Shown here piece after piece: positions 24,461 through 33,052 of a stretch of 64,000 nucleotides of DNA (position 1 is the stretch's first letter; every line of letters starts with the position of its first letter). The notes beneath the pieces were generated by a model that saw only the letters and a program-made list of their open reading frames with translations, was not told the origin of the DNA and ran no database searches. The translations under genes were made by a program, and so were the position numbers. This stretch comes from an uncultured bacterium (GTDB lineage Bacteria; Planctomycetota; Phycisphaerae; Phycisphaerales; SM1A02). The stretch spans positions 62,001-126,000 of the forward strand of contig CAIXJC010000027.1 of assembly GCA_903919715.1 (NCBI GenBank), given 5' to 3'.

Positions 24461-25138
24461 TTATCCGCTGGCGATCTCGTCGGCATCTCCGTCGAGTGTC
24501 ACGCCGAGAGCATCAGCCATTTGCCGGCGCACCCGCAGAGTCCACGCCGATTCTTCGCCAAGCGATGGCGGCGGAACCACTGCCATCAACCTCGCTCGCG
24601 CTCGACTTCGCCGAAAGAGACTCCAGAATGGATTTCCACAGGGAGGAATCCCGTCGAGTAGGAAGATTGCGACGGGAACTTTCGTTCGGCTCGCGATTTG
24701 GGCGAGCCCTGGATGGAAAAGCTGAATCCGTCCAGGCGGACGAGCGATTTGTCCCTCAGGAAAGATCCCTAACGCTCCACCATCGGCGAGGTGGCGAAAG
24801 GCTTCTCGCACAGCGGCTGTTCCGCCCGAATGGTCAACCGGGATGATTTTCAGCCACCGCCAGAATGGCCCTAAGACCGGAATCATCATCTCTCGCTCCA
24901 TCATCCAGCGAATTGGACGGGGGGAATACACCTGCAGGAGAAGGGGATCCAAGCCAGAAACATGGTTCGAGGCAACGATCAGCCCGCCTGGTGGCAGCAC
25001 ATTTGTCTCGTTTTTACCAGTCAATGGCACGCCAATCCAGCGCGCTCGGTGAAACGTTTGGAGATAGAAACGAACGAAGGCAACGGCGACTTGAAGTGCT
25101 CCCGAAACTCGCTCCGATTGGATGGTGGCATCGCGCAT
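24461..25138 (-). CDS. plsC: 1-acyl-sn-glycerol-3-phosphate acyltransferase
   Basis: 225 residues. Acyltransferase block I is ASNHVSGLDPLLL (NHxxxxD catalytic pair), block II is the GPFWRWLKIIPVD region, block III is LGIFPEGQIARPPG (FPEG) with the glycerophosphate-binding residues, and block IV is VPVAIFLLDGIPP. It is a membrane-associated enzyme that converts lysophosphatidate to phosphatidate in phospholipid synthesis. It is the first gene of the minus-strand group that continues with ruvA. Its promoter region overlaps that of carB: the -10-like TATAAC (25162-25157) shares bases with carB's TATAGT. Confidence 0.9.
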   Translation of the reverse strand: MRDATIQSERVSGALQVAVAFVRFYLQTFHRARWIGVPLTGKNETNVLPPGGLIVASNHVSGLDPLLLQVYSPRPIRWMMEREMMIPVLGPFWRWLKIIPVDHSGGTAAVREAFRHLADGGALGIFPEGQIARPPGRIQLFHPGLAQIASRTKVPVAIFLLDGIPPCGNPFWSLFRRSRARARLMAVVPPPSLGEESAWTLRVRRQMADALGVTLDGDADEIASG

Positions 25139-25164
25139 GACAGATTGGGGTTCGCCGTTATAGT
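25137..25164 (+). promoter_or_regulatory. carB promoter ATGACA-16 bp-TATAGT, overlapping a plsC -10 box
   Basis: ATGACA (25137-25142) and TATAGT (25159-25164) each match the sigma-70 consensus at 5 of 6 positions, with a 16-bp spacer. TATAAC on the opposite strand (25162-25157) may serve plsC, so the two divergent promoters would compete for the same bases. The expected carB leader is about 40 bases. Confidence 0.5.
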
Positions 25165-25210
25165 GGGGGAGATTTGGGCTGAAGAAAGATGATCAACGGA
25201 TAGGACACGA

Positions 25211-28200
25211 ATGCCTCGACGCGACGACATACAAACGATACTCATCATTGGCTCTGGTCCGATTGTCATCGGACAAGGGTGCGAATTCGATTACTCGGGA
25301 ACGCAGGCATGCAAAGCCTTGCGAGAGGAAGGGTATCGCGTTGTGCTGGTCAATTCGAATCCAGCAACGATCATGACCGACCCCGCGCTGAGCGATCGCA
25401 CATATATCGAGCCGATCACGCCGGAATCAGTCGAAAGAATCTTTGCGAAGGAAAAGGCACTTGGCTACCCCATCGACGCAGTGCTTCCCACAATCGGTGG
25501 TCAGACTGCACTGAACTGCGCATGCGCACTGCACGACACTGGCGTCTTTGCTCGTTATGGAGTTGAAATGATCGGCGCATCGCGAGAGGCGATCCGGCGC
25601 GCAGAAGATCGCGAAGCATTTCGAGAGATCGTTCGGCGACTTGGATTGCATCAGCCGCATTCGAAAACGGTCACAAACATCGAAGATGCTCGAACTTTTC
25701 TAGAAGAGATTGGTCTGCCCGCGATCATTCGCCCAGCGTTCACCCTCGGCGGTAGCGGCGGCGGGATCGCATACAACGTCGAGGAATTCGAGGACATCAT
25801 TCGTCGCGGACTTTCCGCCAGCATGATTGGTCAAGTGCTCATCGATCAGAGTGCGCTTGGATGGAAAGAGTATGAACTCGAAGTCGTTCGAGACCACAAG
25901 GACAATTGCATCGTGGTTTGTTCCATCGAGAACATCGACGCAATGGGAGTACACACTGGCGACTCGATCACTGTGGCGCCGATCCAGACACTGACCGACC
26001 GCGAGTACCAACGGATGCGGGATGCCTCCTTCGCGATCATGCGATCAGTGGGCGTCGATACCGGCGGATCCAACGTGCAATTCGCAATCAATCCAGCCAA
26101 CGGACAGATGGTTGTTGTCGAGATGAACCCTCGTGTTTCGAGATCGTCCGCACTCGCATCCAAGGCGACTGGATTCCCGATCGCACGAATCGCCGCGAAG
26201 TTGGCTGTGGGATATTCGCTGGACGAATTGCGCAACGACATCACAGGATCAACCAGCGCGTGTTTCGAGCCATCGATTGATTATGTTGTGGTGAAGATGC
26301 CGCGGTGGACTTTTGAAAAGTTCCCAGAAGCTGACGAAACACTGACCACGCAAATGAAGAGCGTTGGCGAGGCGATGTCGATTGGTCGAACATTCAAGGA
26401 AGCTCTACAAAAAGCGATTCGCTCGATGGAAGTCAAGCGATTCGGATTCGGGCTCGATGCAAACGACAAATGGCTCGCAGGTCGACGCGCTGCAAAAAAG
26501 GAGTTGGCTGATGGATCACTTCCAGTCTGGCCAATTCCAGAGGAACTGCTGCGCAGAAAGTTGACCGTTCCAAGTCAGGGGCGGCTCTATTACGTGCGCT
26601 ATGCGTTGAAGATGGGATGGACGATTGAACAGGTTGCGCAGTCCACGGGATACGACCGATGGTTTGTCGATCAGATAATGCAGCTCGTCGAATTCGAAGA
26701 TGTTCTCTGCGCCGTCGATCGCTTGGAAGATCTTGCGCCAGATGTTCTTCGCCGCGCAAAGCAGTTTGGATATTCCGACGCGCAGTTGGCGTTCCTCTAT
26801 CTCGGCCAGATTTCAACCAACAACATTCTCGCAGTGCGAGCGCATCGCAAGCGAATGAAGGTTGAGCCAGTCTTCAAATTGGTTGATACGTGCGCTGCGG
26901 AATTCGAAGCGATTACGCCTTACTTCTATTCCACCTATGAAACGCCAGTGACGAACGGTGGAATCGCCGTCGTCGACGACGAAATCCGTATCTCGCCTCG
27001 GCCAAAGATTGTCATCCTTGGTGGCGGCCCCAATCGAATTGGCCAAGGAATCGAATTCGATTATTGCTGCTGCCAAGCCGCATTCGCTTGCGCCGATATG
27101 GGCTTTGAGAGTGTGATGATCAACTCGAATCCCGAAACGGTTTCGACTGATTACGACACGAGTGACCTCTTGTTCTTTGAACCGCTCACGCTTGAGGATG
27201 TGCTCAATGTGATTGAACGATTGAATGGCGGCGGAGTGGATGTCCAAAATCGCACGGGTGGCGTCGCAGGCGTGATCGTTCAGTTTGGTGGGCAGACTCC
27301 ACTCAATCTGGCGCACGGACTTCATGCCGCCGGCGTTCCGCTGATCGGAACGGGAATTGACTCGATTGACTTGGCTGAAGACCGCGACCGATTCAAGGCG
27401 ATGCTTGACGAACTTGGGCTGAATCAACCGCCAAGTGGCATCGCACGCAGTCTCGACGATGCGCTGAAAATCGCTGTTCGCATTGGATATCCCGTGCTCG
27501 TTCGACCCTCCTATGTTCTCGGTGGACGTGGCATGGAGACATGCTTCGACGAAACAAGCCTGCGGCGATACATGACAGAAGCGGTTGATGTCAGTGAACT
27601 CGCCGACCGTCCGATTCTCATCGATCGTTTCCTTTCTGATGCAATTGAAATCGATGTCGATGTCGTTTCTGATTTCGCTCCCAATGTCGAGAGCCAGTCT
27701 TCTTCAATCGTGCTTCATTCCAGCGAATCCAGAGCTGTGGTCTGTGGGATCATGGAACATATCGAAGAAGCAGGCATTCATTCCGGTGACTCGACTTGCA
27801 CAATTCCGCCTTATTCCCTGCCGAAATCGATGGTTGATCGAGTCGCCACGCAAGCACGAGCGCTCGCGAAGCGGCTGAAAGTTCGTGGGTTGATGAATGT
27901 GCAGATGGCCTGCAAAGACGATGTCCTCTACATCTTGGAAGTAAATCCACGCGCGTCGCGCACGTCTCCATTCGTCAGCAAAGCGAAGGGTGTTTCATGG
28001 GCGCGGGTTGCAGCGAAGGTGATGATGGGAGCCTCGCTTGATCAATTGGATATTCATGAGACTGCGGACGCCAACTTCTTTTCGGTGAAGGAATCTGTCT
28101 TCCCATTCGCAAAGTTCCCAGGCGTTGATGTCATCCTCGGTCCTGAAATGCGATCGACTGGCGAGGTGATGGGCGCAGATCGCTCGTTGCCAGTTGCCTT

Positions 28201-28699
28201 CGCGAAGGCACAGATGGCGGCGGGGGTCATGCTTCCAACCAGTGGCAAAGTTTTCCTTTCGGTACGCGAAAGCGACAAGCGTGCCGCGATCGACATTGCG
28301 CGCAGTCTGATCAGCGCCGGCTTCACGCTCATTTGCACTCGTGGCACCCACGAGCACCTTGCCCTCAATGGCATCAAAGCGGATCTTGTTCCTAAGATCG
28401 CGGAAGGTCAACGCCCGAATGTGCTTGATCTCATTCGCTCAGGCGAGATCGTGTTGATCATCAATACTCCCACTCGCAAAGGGGCAAACACCGACGAAGG
28501 CCGCATCCGGGCGGGCTCGGTCCGCTCTGGAACGCCGATTATGACGACTGTTGCAGGCGCTCGGGCGGCAGTGCAGGCGATTTCGGCATTGCAAGTTGGC
28601 GCATGGGATGTCTGCGCAATTCAGGATTATTTCCCACACCTTGCGCGGCCCGCTTTCTCCACAATCGCCCAACCGCCGACCCCAACAGTGACCGTCTGA
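25211..28699 (+). CDS. carB: Carbamoyl-phosphate synthase, large subunit
   Basis: 1162 residues, about 90 longer than E. coli CarB. Two homologous halves each start with a [20 protein letters not shown]-type motif: [19 protein letters not shown] near residue 12 and [19 protein letters not shown] near 605. Each half has an ATP-grasp glycine loop ([13 protein letters not shown] and [12 protein letters not shown]) and a metal site ([20 protein letters not shown] and [20 protein letters not shown]). The C-terminal MGS-like allosteric domain begins around residue 1010. The second half carries small inserts, for example [12 protein letters not shown], which account for part of the extra length. It makes carbamoyl phosphate for pyrimidines and arginine. 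Its small-subunit gene carA is 30 kb away. Confidence 0.97.
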   Translation: MPRRDDIQTILIIGSGPIVIGQGCEFDYSGTQACKALREEGYRVVLVNSNPATIMTDPALSDRTYIEPITPESVERIFAKEKALGYPIDAVLPTIGGQTALNCACALHDTGVFARYGVEMIGASREAIRRAEDREAFREIVRRLGLHQPHSKTVTNIEDARTFLEEIGLPAIIRPAFTLGGSGGGIAYNVEEFEDIIRRGLSASMIGQVLIDQSALGWKEYELEVVRDHKDNCIVVCSIENIDAMGVHTGDSITVAPIQTLTDREYQRMRDASFAIMRSVGVDTGGSNVQFAINPANGQMVVVEMNPRVSRSSALASKATGFPIARIAAKLAVGYSLDELRNDITGSTSACFEPSIDYVVVKMPRWTFEKFPEADETLTTQMKSVGEAMSIGRTFKEALQKAIRSMEVKRFGFGLDANDKWLAGRRAAKKELADGSLPVWPIPEELLRRKLTVPSQGRLYYVRYALKMGWTIEQVAQSTGYDRWFVDQIMQLVEFEDVLCAVDRLEDLAPDVLRRAKQFGYSDAQLAFLYLGQISTNNILAVRAHRKRMKVEPVFKLVDTCAAEFEAITPYFYSTYETPVTNGGIAVVDDEIRISPRPKIVILGGGPNRIGQGIEFDYCCCQAAFACADMGFESVMINSNPETVSTDYDTSDLLFFEPLTLEDVLNVIERLNGGGVDVQNRTGGVAGVIVQFGGQTPLNLAHGLHAAGVPLIGTGIDSIDLAEDRDRFKAMLDELGLNQPPSGIARSLDDALKIAVRIGYPVLVRPSYVLGGRGMETCFDETSLRRYMTEAVDVSELADRPILIDRFLSDAIEIDVDVVSDFAPNVESQSSSIVLHSSESRAVVCGIMEHIEEAGIHSGDSTCTIPPYSLPKSMVDRVATQARALAKRLKVRGLMNVQMACKDDVLYILEVNPRASRTSPFVSKAKGVSWARVAAKVMMGASLDQLDIHETADANFFSVKESVFPFAKFPGVDVILGPEMRSTGEVMGADRSLPVAFAKAQMAAGVMLPTSGKVFLSVRESDKRAAIDIARSLISAGFTLICTRGTHEHLALNGIKADLVPKIAEGQRPNVLDLIRSGEIVLIINTPTRKGANTDEGRIRAGSVRSGTPIMTTVAGARAAVQAISALQVGAWDVCAIQDYFPHLARPAFSTIAQPPTPTVTV

Positions 28700-28721
28700 T
28701 CGACAGTTTTCGAAGCAACGC

Positions 28722-28727
28722 TAGACT
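28722..28727 (+). promoter_or_regulatory. Putative -10 hexamer TAGACT for nuoH
   Basis: CTAGACTTTGG lies 9 bases before the ATG at 28737, close to the CTAGACTTGG seen at 8871-8880. It supports independent transcription of this lone nuoH. Confidence 0.4.
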
Positions 28728-28736
28728 TTGGCACTC

Positions 28737-30074
28737 ATGAGCAGCATCATTCCATTGACTGGCGGCATCCCCCAACTGATTGCCAATGTGATCATCATCG
28801 TTGTGATGCTCCACGTCCTCCTCGGCGGTTGCGCATACGGTGTCATGTTGGAGCGAAAACTCAGCGCATGGATGCAAGACCGCGTTGGTCCAAATCGAGT
28901 TGGACCCAAGGGACTCCTTCAGCCGATCGCTGACGGACTCAAGTTCATCATGAAGGAAGAACACACGCCGCATGGTGCGGATGCGGTGCTCTTTACTCTC
29001 GGTCCAGGCTTGAGCATCATTCCAGCGATGGCCGCATTCGTGATTATCCCTTGGGGCGGAATTCTCGATCTTGGAACACTGCCCGCTCCGATCGCATCAT
29101 TCCTCGGTATCGGCGCATCGCTTGTGAAGGTCGTTGGAGCCAACCTGAATGTTGGCGTCATCTATTTGATCGCTGTCACAAGTTTGGCTGTCTACGGAGT
29201 CGCACTCGGCGGTTGGGCGAGTAACAGCAAGTTCTCGTTCCTCGGTGGACTTCGAGCAAGTGCGCAGATGATCTCCTACGAAATTCCGATGGGACTCTGC
29301 CTGCTCTGCGTCATTCTGATCGCTGGCTCGCTTGATCCATACGTCATCATCACTCATCAGCAGCACTCGAGTTGGAATCTCGTGCAGCAACCTCTCGCAG
29401 CAATCCTTTTTTATACCTGCATGTTGGCCGAATCCAATCGCGCTCCCTTCGATCTTGCGGAGGCTGAGAGTGAGTTGGTGGGTGGATTCCATACCGAATA
29501 TTCATCGATGCGATTCGCAATGTTTTTCCTTGCGGAATATTTCCATGTCATTACTGGATCCGCCTTCTTCGCGATGCTGTTTCTCGGCGGATGGAGCATC
29601 AATCCGATCGGTGGTCTCATTCCGGCCTCATGGAATTGGGATCTGCCGTTAATCGGTGGTCTGGGCTTGATTCTTCTGCAGATGGCGATCATGCTTGGAA
29701 AGACGGCTTTTATGGTCGCATTTACGATGGCGATTCGCTGGACGTTGCCGCGATTCCGCTTCGATCAACTCATGAAACTTGCATGGCAGGGAATGATTCC
29801 AGTCGCGATCCTTCTGCTCGCATCGGCGGCAGTCATGACCTATTTCGGAATCACGCAGTACATGTGGCTCGCATCGGGCGCATGTTTAGCGATCATCTGG
29901 ATCGCGCAACCATTGATGCCGCGTGAGGACAATCCAAACCGCCGTATTCCGATCATCGGGAGTCGCTTTTCGCCTCTCGCTGACGAAAGGGTCGTGACGG
30001 CATCAACTCATCCCATTGCGCTCAGCGATGCGGCTATTCCAGACCCTCGTCAGGGCACGATGTCTATTCACTGA
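28737..30074 (+). CDS. nuoH: NADH-quinone oxidoreductase subunit H (NuoH)
   Basis: 445 residues with about eight or nine membrane helices. The hallmark segments are 'ERKLSAWMQDRVGPNRVGP' (first signature, quinone site), LLQPIADGLKF, and AESNRAPFDLAEAESELVG followed by the H-EYSSM-FAMFFLAEY block that contacts the quinone channel. It couples the peripheral arm of complex I to the proton-pumping membrane arm. A TTG at 28728 is an alternative start three codons earlier. No other nuo gene is in the window; the neighbours are carB and radA, so this subunit gene is detached from the rest of complex I. The C-terminus is somewhat long, ending in a polar tail of about 45 residues. Confidence 0.95.
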   Translation: MSSIIPLTGGIPQLIANVIIIVVMLHVLLGGCAYGVMLERKLSAWMQDRVGPNRVGPKGLLQPIADGLKFIMKEEHTPHGADAVLFTLGPGLSIIPAMAAFVIIPWGGILDLGTLPAPIASFLGIGASLVKVVGANLNVGVIYLIAVTSLAVYGVALGGWASNSKFSFLGGLRASAQMISYEIPMGLCLLCVILIAGSLDPYVIITHQQHSSWNLVQQPLAAILFYTCMLAESNRAPFDLAEAESELVGGFHTEYSSMRFAMFFLAEYFHVITGSAFFAMLFLGGWSINPIGGLIPASWNWDLPLIGGLGLILLQMAIMLGKTAFMVAFTMAIRWTLPRFRFDQLMKLAWQGMIPVAILLLASAAVMTYFGITQYMWLASGACLAIIWIAQPLMPREDNPNRRIPIIGSRFSPLADERVVTASTHPIALSDAAIPDPRQGTMSIH

Positions 30075-30373
30075 TCCGTGCGACTTTCTTTCCTCGACAT
30101 TCTTCGATCGATCTTCGCTCTCGCAGGCTTGGCTTTCTCGTCAAAGTTTCGCATGCGCAGTAGATATTGGAAGTGGCGTAACGAAACGGCGTTCGGTTTG
30201 AAGTCGTCTTCGATCTCAATGGGAGCACGTTTGCATGCAACGTTGGAGTATGGCGCATGGGTCGCGCGCATGCGACGTTTGATGCATTGACTTGCGTTTT
30301 CCTATCGTCATCGGTTACAGTTCGCTCGTGGCGCATTGAAGCGTCACATGACGGAACAACTTTGTGTTTCTTT

Positions 30374-30420
30374 GCAGGCGCCGACCGAACTCCGACTCGA
30401 CCGGCGCCTGCGTCTTTTTT
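30374..30420 (+). terminator. Rho-independent terminator
   Basis: GCAGGCGCCG (30374-30383) pairs perfectly with CGGCGCCTGC (30402-30411) across an 18-base loop, followed by GTC and six T residues. It lies 300 bases after nuoH and 58 bases before radA. Confidence 0.8.
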
Positions 30421-30464
30421 GCCTGCGCTTTTTCGTTGATCGACGAATAAGGCTCGATCGGGCA

Positions 30465-30470
30465 TAGACT
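30465..30470 (+). promoter_or_regulatory. Putative -10 hexamer TAGACT for radA
   Basis: TAGACT, 7 bases, then the GTG at 30478, immediately downstream of a terminator, so radA needs its own promoter. It fits the leaderless pattern. Confidence 0.5.
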
Positions 30471-30477
30471 GCCAGAC

Positions 30478-31875
30478 GTGTCGAAAGTGAAGACCAGTTT
30501 CGTCTGCCGCGAATGCGGCGCGATCTCCCCGAGGTGGTCGGGACGTTGCCTTGAATGTGGCGCGTGGGATTCTGTCGAACCATTTCAGTCCAGCGATGTG
30601 GAGAGTGATGACACTTCGCGGTCAGCGATCGACGGCGCTTCTCCTTCGGCAGCCCCGATGGCGGATATTTCGCCGCTCGAAGTACCTCGTTTGCCGACGG
30701 GAATCAGCGAATTCGATCGAACGCTCGGCGGGGGGTTGGTTCCTGGCAGCGCCGTGCTCGTCGGCGGAGATCCTGGAATCGGTAAAAGCACTCTGCTTTT
30801 GCAGGCTTTTTCAGCGCTGGCTGCTCGCGGAGAACGCGTGCTGTATGCCAGCAGCGAAGAGAGTGCTCAACAAGTCAAATTGCGCGCAGAGCGGATTCTC
30901 GGCGAGATGACATCGAAGGAGCGCGATGCAAATTTATTCCTCCTCGCAGAAAGTTCGGTCGCACGAATCACGAACGAATCGCGCCGAGTGCGTGCGTCGG
31001 TGCTCGCGATCGACAGTATTCAGCTGGTGCATCGCCACGACGCAGATGCGCTTCCAGGATCGATGACACAGCTTCGCAGATGCTGCATGGAACTTGTCCA
31101 ATTCGCGAAGACCACTGGCACGGTCGTGATGATCGTCGGTCATGTGACAAAGGAAGGCGATCTCGCAGGGCCCAAGTTGCTCGAGCATCTCGTCGATGTC
31201 GTCCTGTCATTCGAAGGCGATCGCCATCACGCATACCGCCTCGTCCGTGCGAGCAAGAATCGATTTGGGTCGACCCACGAAATCGGCCTCTTCGAAATGA
31301 CTGGCGAAGGATTGGCTGAAGTCGATGAGTGCGCACTCGCCGCGGCGAATGCGACTGATCCGAGACCCGGCACCGCAGTCGTCCCAGTCATGGCTGGCAG
31401 TCGAGTCTTGCTTGCAGAAATTCAGGCGCTCGCTGTCGCAGGATTTCTTGGCAGTGCTAAACGTAAAGCGAGCGGGATGGACGCTGGTCGCCTCTCGATG
31501 ATGATTGCAGTTCTCGAAAAGCATGGTGGACTTCGGCTCGCCGATCAGGACATTTATGCGAGCGTCGCAGGTGGGTTGCGAATTGTTGAACCCGCCGCCG
31601 ATCTGGGTGTGTGCTTGTCGATCGCTGGGGCGCACCTAGCCCGCGCACTTCCCCCTGCGACCGCAGTTCTTGGAGAAGTAGGTTTGTCTGGAGAAATTCG
31701 CCCAGTTCGAGCGCTCGATCAGCGCGTCGCAGAAGCGATTCGACGAGGTTGCTCGACTGTCCTCGTCCCAGCAGGCCAAGCTGATTCGATCAAGCGTCAC
31801 GGAGGTGCGATCGTTGCGATTCGCACCATCTCTCAGGCACTCGAATTATTATCGCCAGTGGCTCGGATCGGCTGA
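30478..31875 (+). CDS. radA: DNA repair protein RadA
   Basis: 465 residues from a GTG. An N-terminal zinc finger (FVCRECGAISPRWSGRCLEC, CxxC...CxxC) is followed by a RecA-like ATPase: Walker A GGDPGIGKSTLLLQ, Walker B region VLAIDSIQL, and the RadA-specific KNRFGSTHEIGLFEM. The C-terminal Lon-like domain carries LSIAGAHLARALPP and VGLSGEIRPV. RadA is a DnaB-like helicase that extends recombination intermediates during homologous recombination. No alternative start keeps the zinc finger intact. pyrB follows after 21 bases with its own -10-like box. Confidence 0.96.
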   Translation: MSKVKTSFVCRECGAISPRWSGRCLECGAWDSVEPFQSSDVESDDTSRSAIDGASPSAAPMADISPLEVPRLPTGISEFDRTLGGGLVPGSAVLVGGDPGIGKSTLLLQAFSALAARGERVLYASSEESAQQVKLRAERILGEMTSKERDANLFLLAESSVARITNESRRVRASVLAIDSIQLVHRHDADALPGSMTQLRRCCMELVQFAKTTGTVVMIVGHVTKEGDLAGPKLLEHLVDVVLSFEGDRHHAYRLVRASKNRFGSTHEIGLFEMTGEGLAEVDECALAAANATDPRPGTAVVPVMAGSRVLLAEIQALAVAGFLGSAKRKASGMDAGRLSMMIAVLEKHGGLRLADQDIYASVAGGLRIVEPAADLGVCLSIAGAHLARALPPATAVLGEVGLSGEIRPVRALDQRVAEAIRRGCSTVLVPAGQADSIKRHGGAIVAIRTISQALELLSPVARIG

Positions 31876-31884
31876 ATCACTCCA

Positions 31885-31890
31885 TACACT
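31885..31890 (+). promoter_or_regulatory. Putative -10 hexamer TACACT for pyrB
   Basis: TACACT followed by 6 bases and the ATG at 31897. It favours 31897 over the ATG three codons later. Confidence 0.45.
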
Positions 31891-31896
31891 CAATTC

Positions 31897-32901
31897 ATGC
31901 AATTCATGGCAGACTTCCTCACGATCGCGGGTATGCCCCGCCAAGACTTGATTCGACTGCTTGCCGCCACGAAACGGAATGTTCCGATCGCCGAAGGCCG
32001 ATCGCCCCATCGCACGACGCTGAATGGGAAGGTCATTGCCAATCTATTCTTTGAGGATTCGACTCGAACACGTTGCAGTTTCGAGACCGCCGTGCATCGA
32101 CTCGGTGGGCAGGTCTTTAACCTCACGCCCAGCGGTTCAAGTATGAGCAAGGGCGAATCGTTGGTCGACACTGCGCGAAATATTGAGTGCATGGGAGTTG
32201 CTGCGATTGTCGTGCGCTGCGCCGTCTCTGGCGGAGCAAAAATGGTCGCAGATGGTGTGAAGTGTCCAGTGATTAACGCGGGTGATGGCCGACATGAGCA
32301 TCCCACGCAGGCGATACTGGACGTCTCAACCTTGATCGAGGAATTCGGTTCAGTCGAAGGGCGGACAGTCGCGATTGTCGGCGATATCACCAATAGCCGA
32401 GTTGCTCGGTCAGTCACGCACGCGCTTTCAACCTTAGGGGCGAATGTGCGGTTGGTCGGACCGCCGACGTTGGTCTCCAAAGCCTTCGAGCGAATCACCC
32501 AGGGACCTGGGACGGTTTCGGTGATGAGCAATTTAGATTCCGCCCTTGCTGGGATCGATGCCGTCATTATGCTCCGAGTGCAATTTGAGCGTGCTGCTGG
32601 GGGAGCGGTCTCGAGTGACTATCGGCAGTTGTTCGGTTTAACCGCGCAGCGGGTCGCCAGACTTGCGCCACATGTCATTGTTCTGCATCCAGGGCCGATG
32701 AACCGCGGTATTGAGATCGATGACCATGTCGCCGATGATCCGCAGCGGAGCCGAATTCTCCGCCAGGTCACTCATGGGGTGGCGGCACGAATGGCTGTTT
32801 TAGAGATGGTCTTGGGGGCAGCTTGGGATTCTGGGACGAATTCTGGATTGGGCGCAGGTTTGGGCGCAGGTTTGGACGATAGGGTTGAAGTTCAAGCTTG
32901 A
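31897..32901 (+). CDS. pyrB: Aspartate carbamoyltransferase, catalytic chain
   Basis: 334 residues. The carbamoyl-phosphate site is FFEDSTRTRCSFETA (STRTR). GSSMSKGESLVDTARN covers the 80s loop with its catalytic Ser and Lys, contributed across the trimer. INAGDGRHEHPTQAILD is the H-P-Q motif, VAIVGDITNSRVARS starts the aspartate domain, and VLHPGPMNRGIEID is the 240s loop. It carries out the first committed step of pyrimidine synthesis. The C-terminus has a glycine-rich tail (SGLGAGLGAGLDDR) encoded by a 12-bp tandem duplication at about 32848-32872 that looks non-essential. carB lies 6.6 kb upstream on the same strand, but no pyrI or pyrC is adjacent. Confidence 0.95.
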   Translation: MQFMADFLTIAGMPRQDLIRLLAATKRNVPIAEGRSPHRTTLNGKVIANLFFEDSTRTRCSFETAVHRLGGQVFNLTPSGSSMSKGESLVDTARNIECMGVAAIVVRCAVSGGAKMVADGVKCPVINAGDGRHEHPTQAILDVSTLIEEFGSVEGRTVAIVGDITNSRVARSVTHALSTLGANVRLVGPPTLVSKAFERITQGPGTVSVMSNLDSALAGIDAVIMLRVQFERAAGGAVSSDYRQLFGLTAQRVARLAPHVIVLHPGPMNRGIEIDDHVADDPQRSRILRQVTHGVAARMAVLEMVLGAAWDSGTNSGLGAGLGAGLDDRVEVQA

Positions 32902-33052
32902 TTTGGTCGATCTTGTGGGTCGACAATGGAAGTCCTGCGTCCTAATCAGATCCAATTCGCTATTCTCTTATTCGTTTCCATTCACGAACGGAATTGATCT
33001 GATGTTATTGCCGCCACTTTCAATCACCAATAGTCGACGACATTGCTGGGCA

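Larger units (their letters stand above)
30075..30477. other. 403-bp gap between nuoH and radA
   Basis: The longest non-coding stretch here. It holds the terminator at 30374-30420 and the radA -10 box at 30465. No conserved protein was recognised in any frame. TTGACT at 30289 followed by a short T-rich stretch might be a promoter for a transcript of about 100 bases ending at the terminator, but no known RNA family could be identified. Confidence 0.5.

Noticed and set aside
30346-30465. 39-codon ORF starting MTEQLCVSLQ overlapping the terminator
   Set aside because: It runs through the hairpin and T-run, has an Arg/Leu-rich composition of chance frames and no ribosome binding site.
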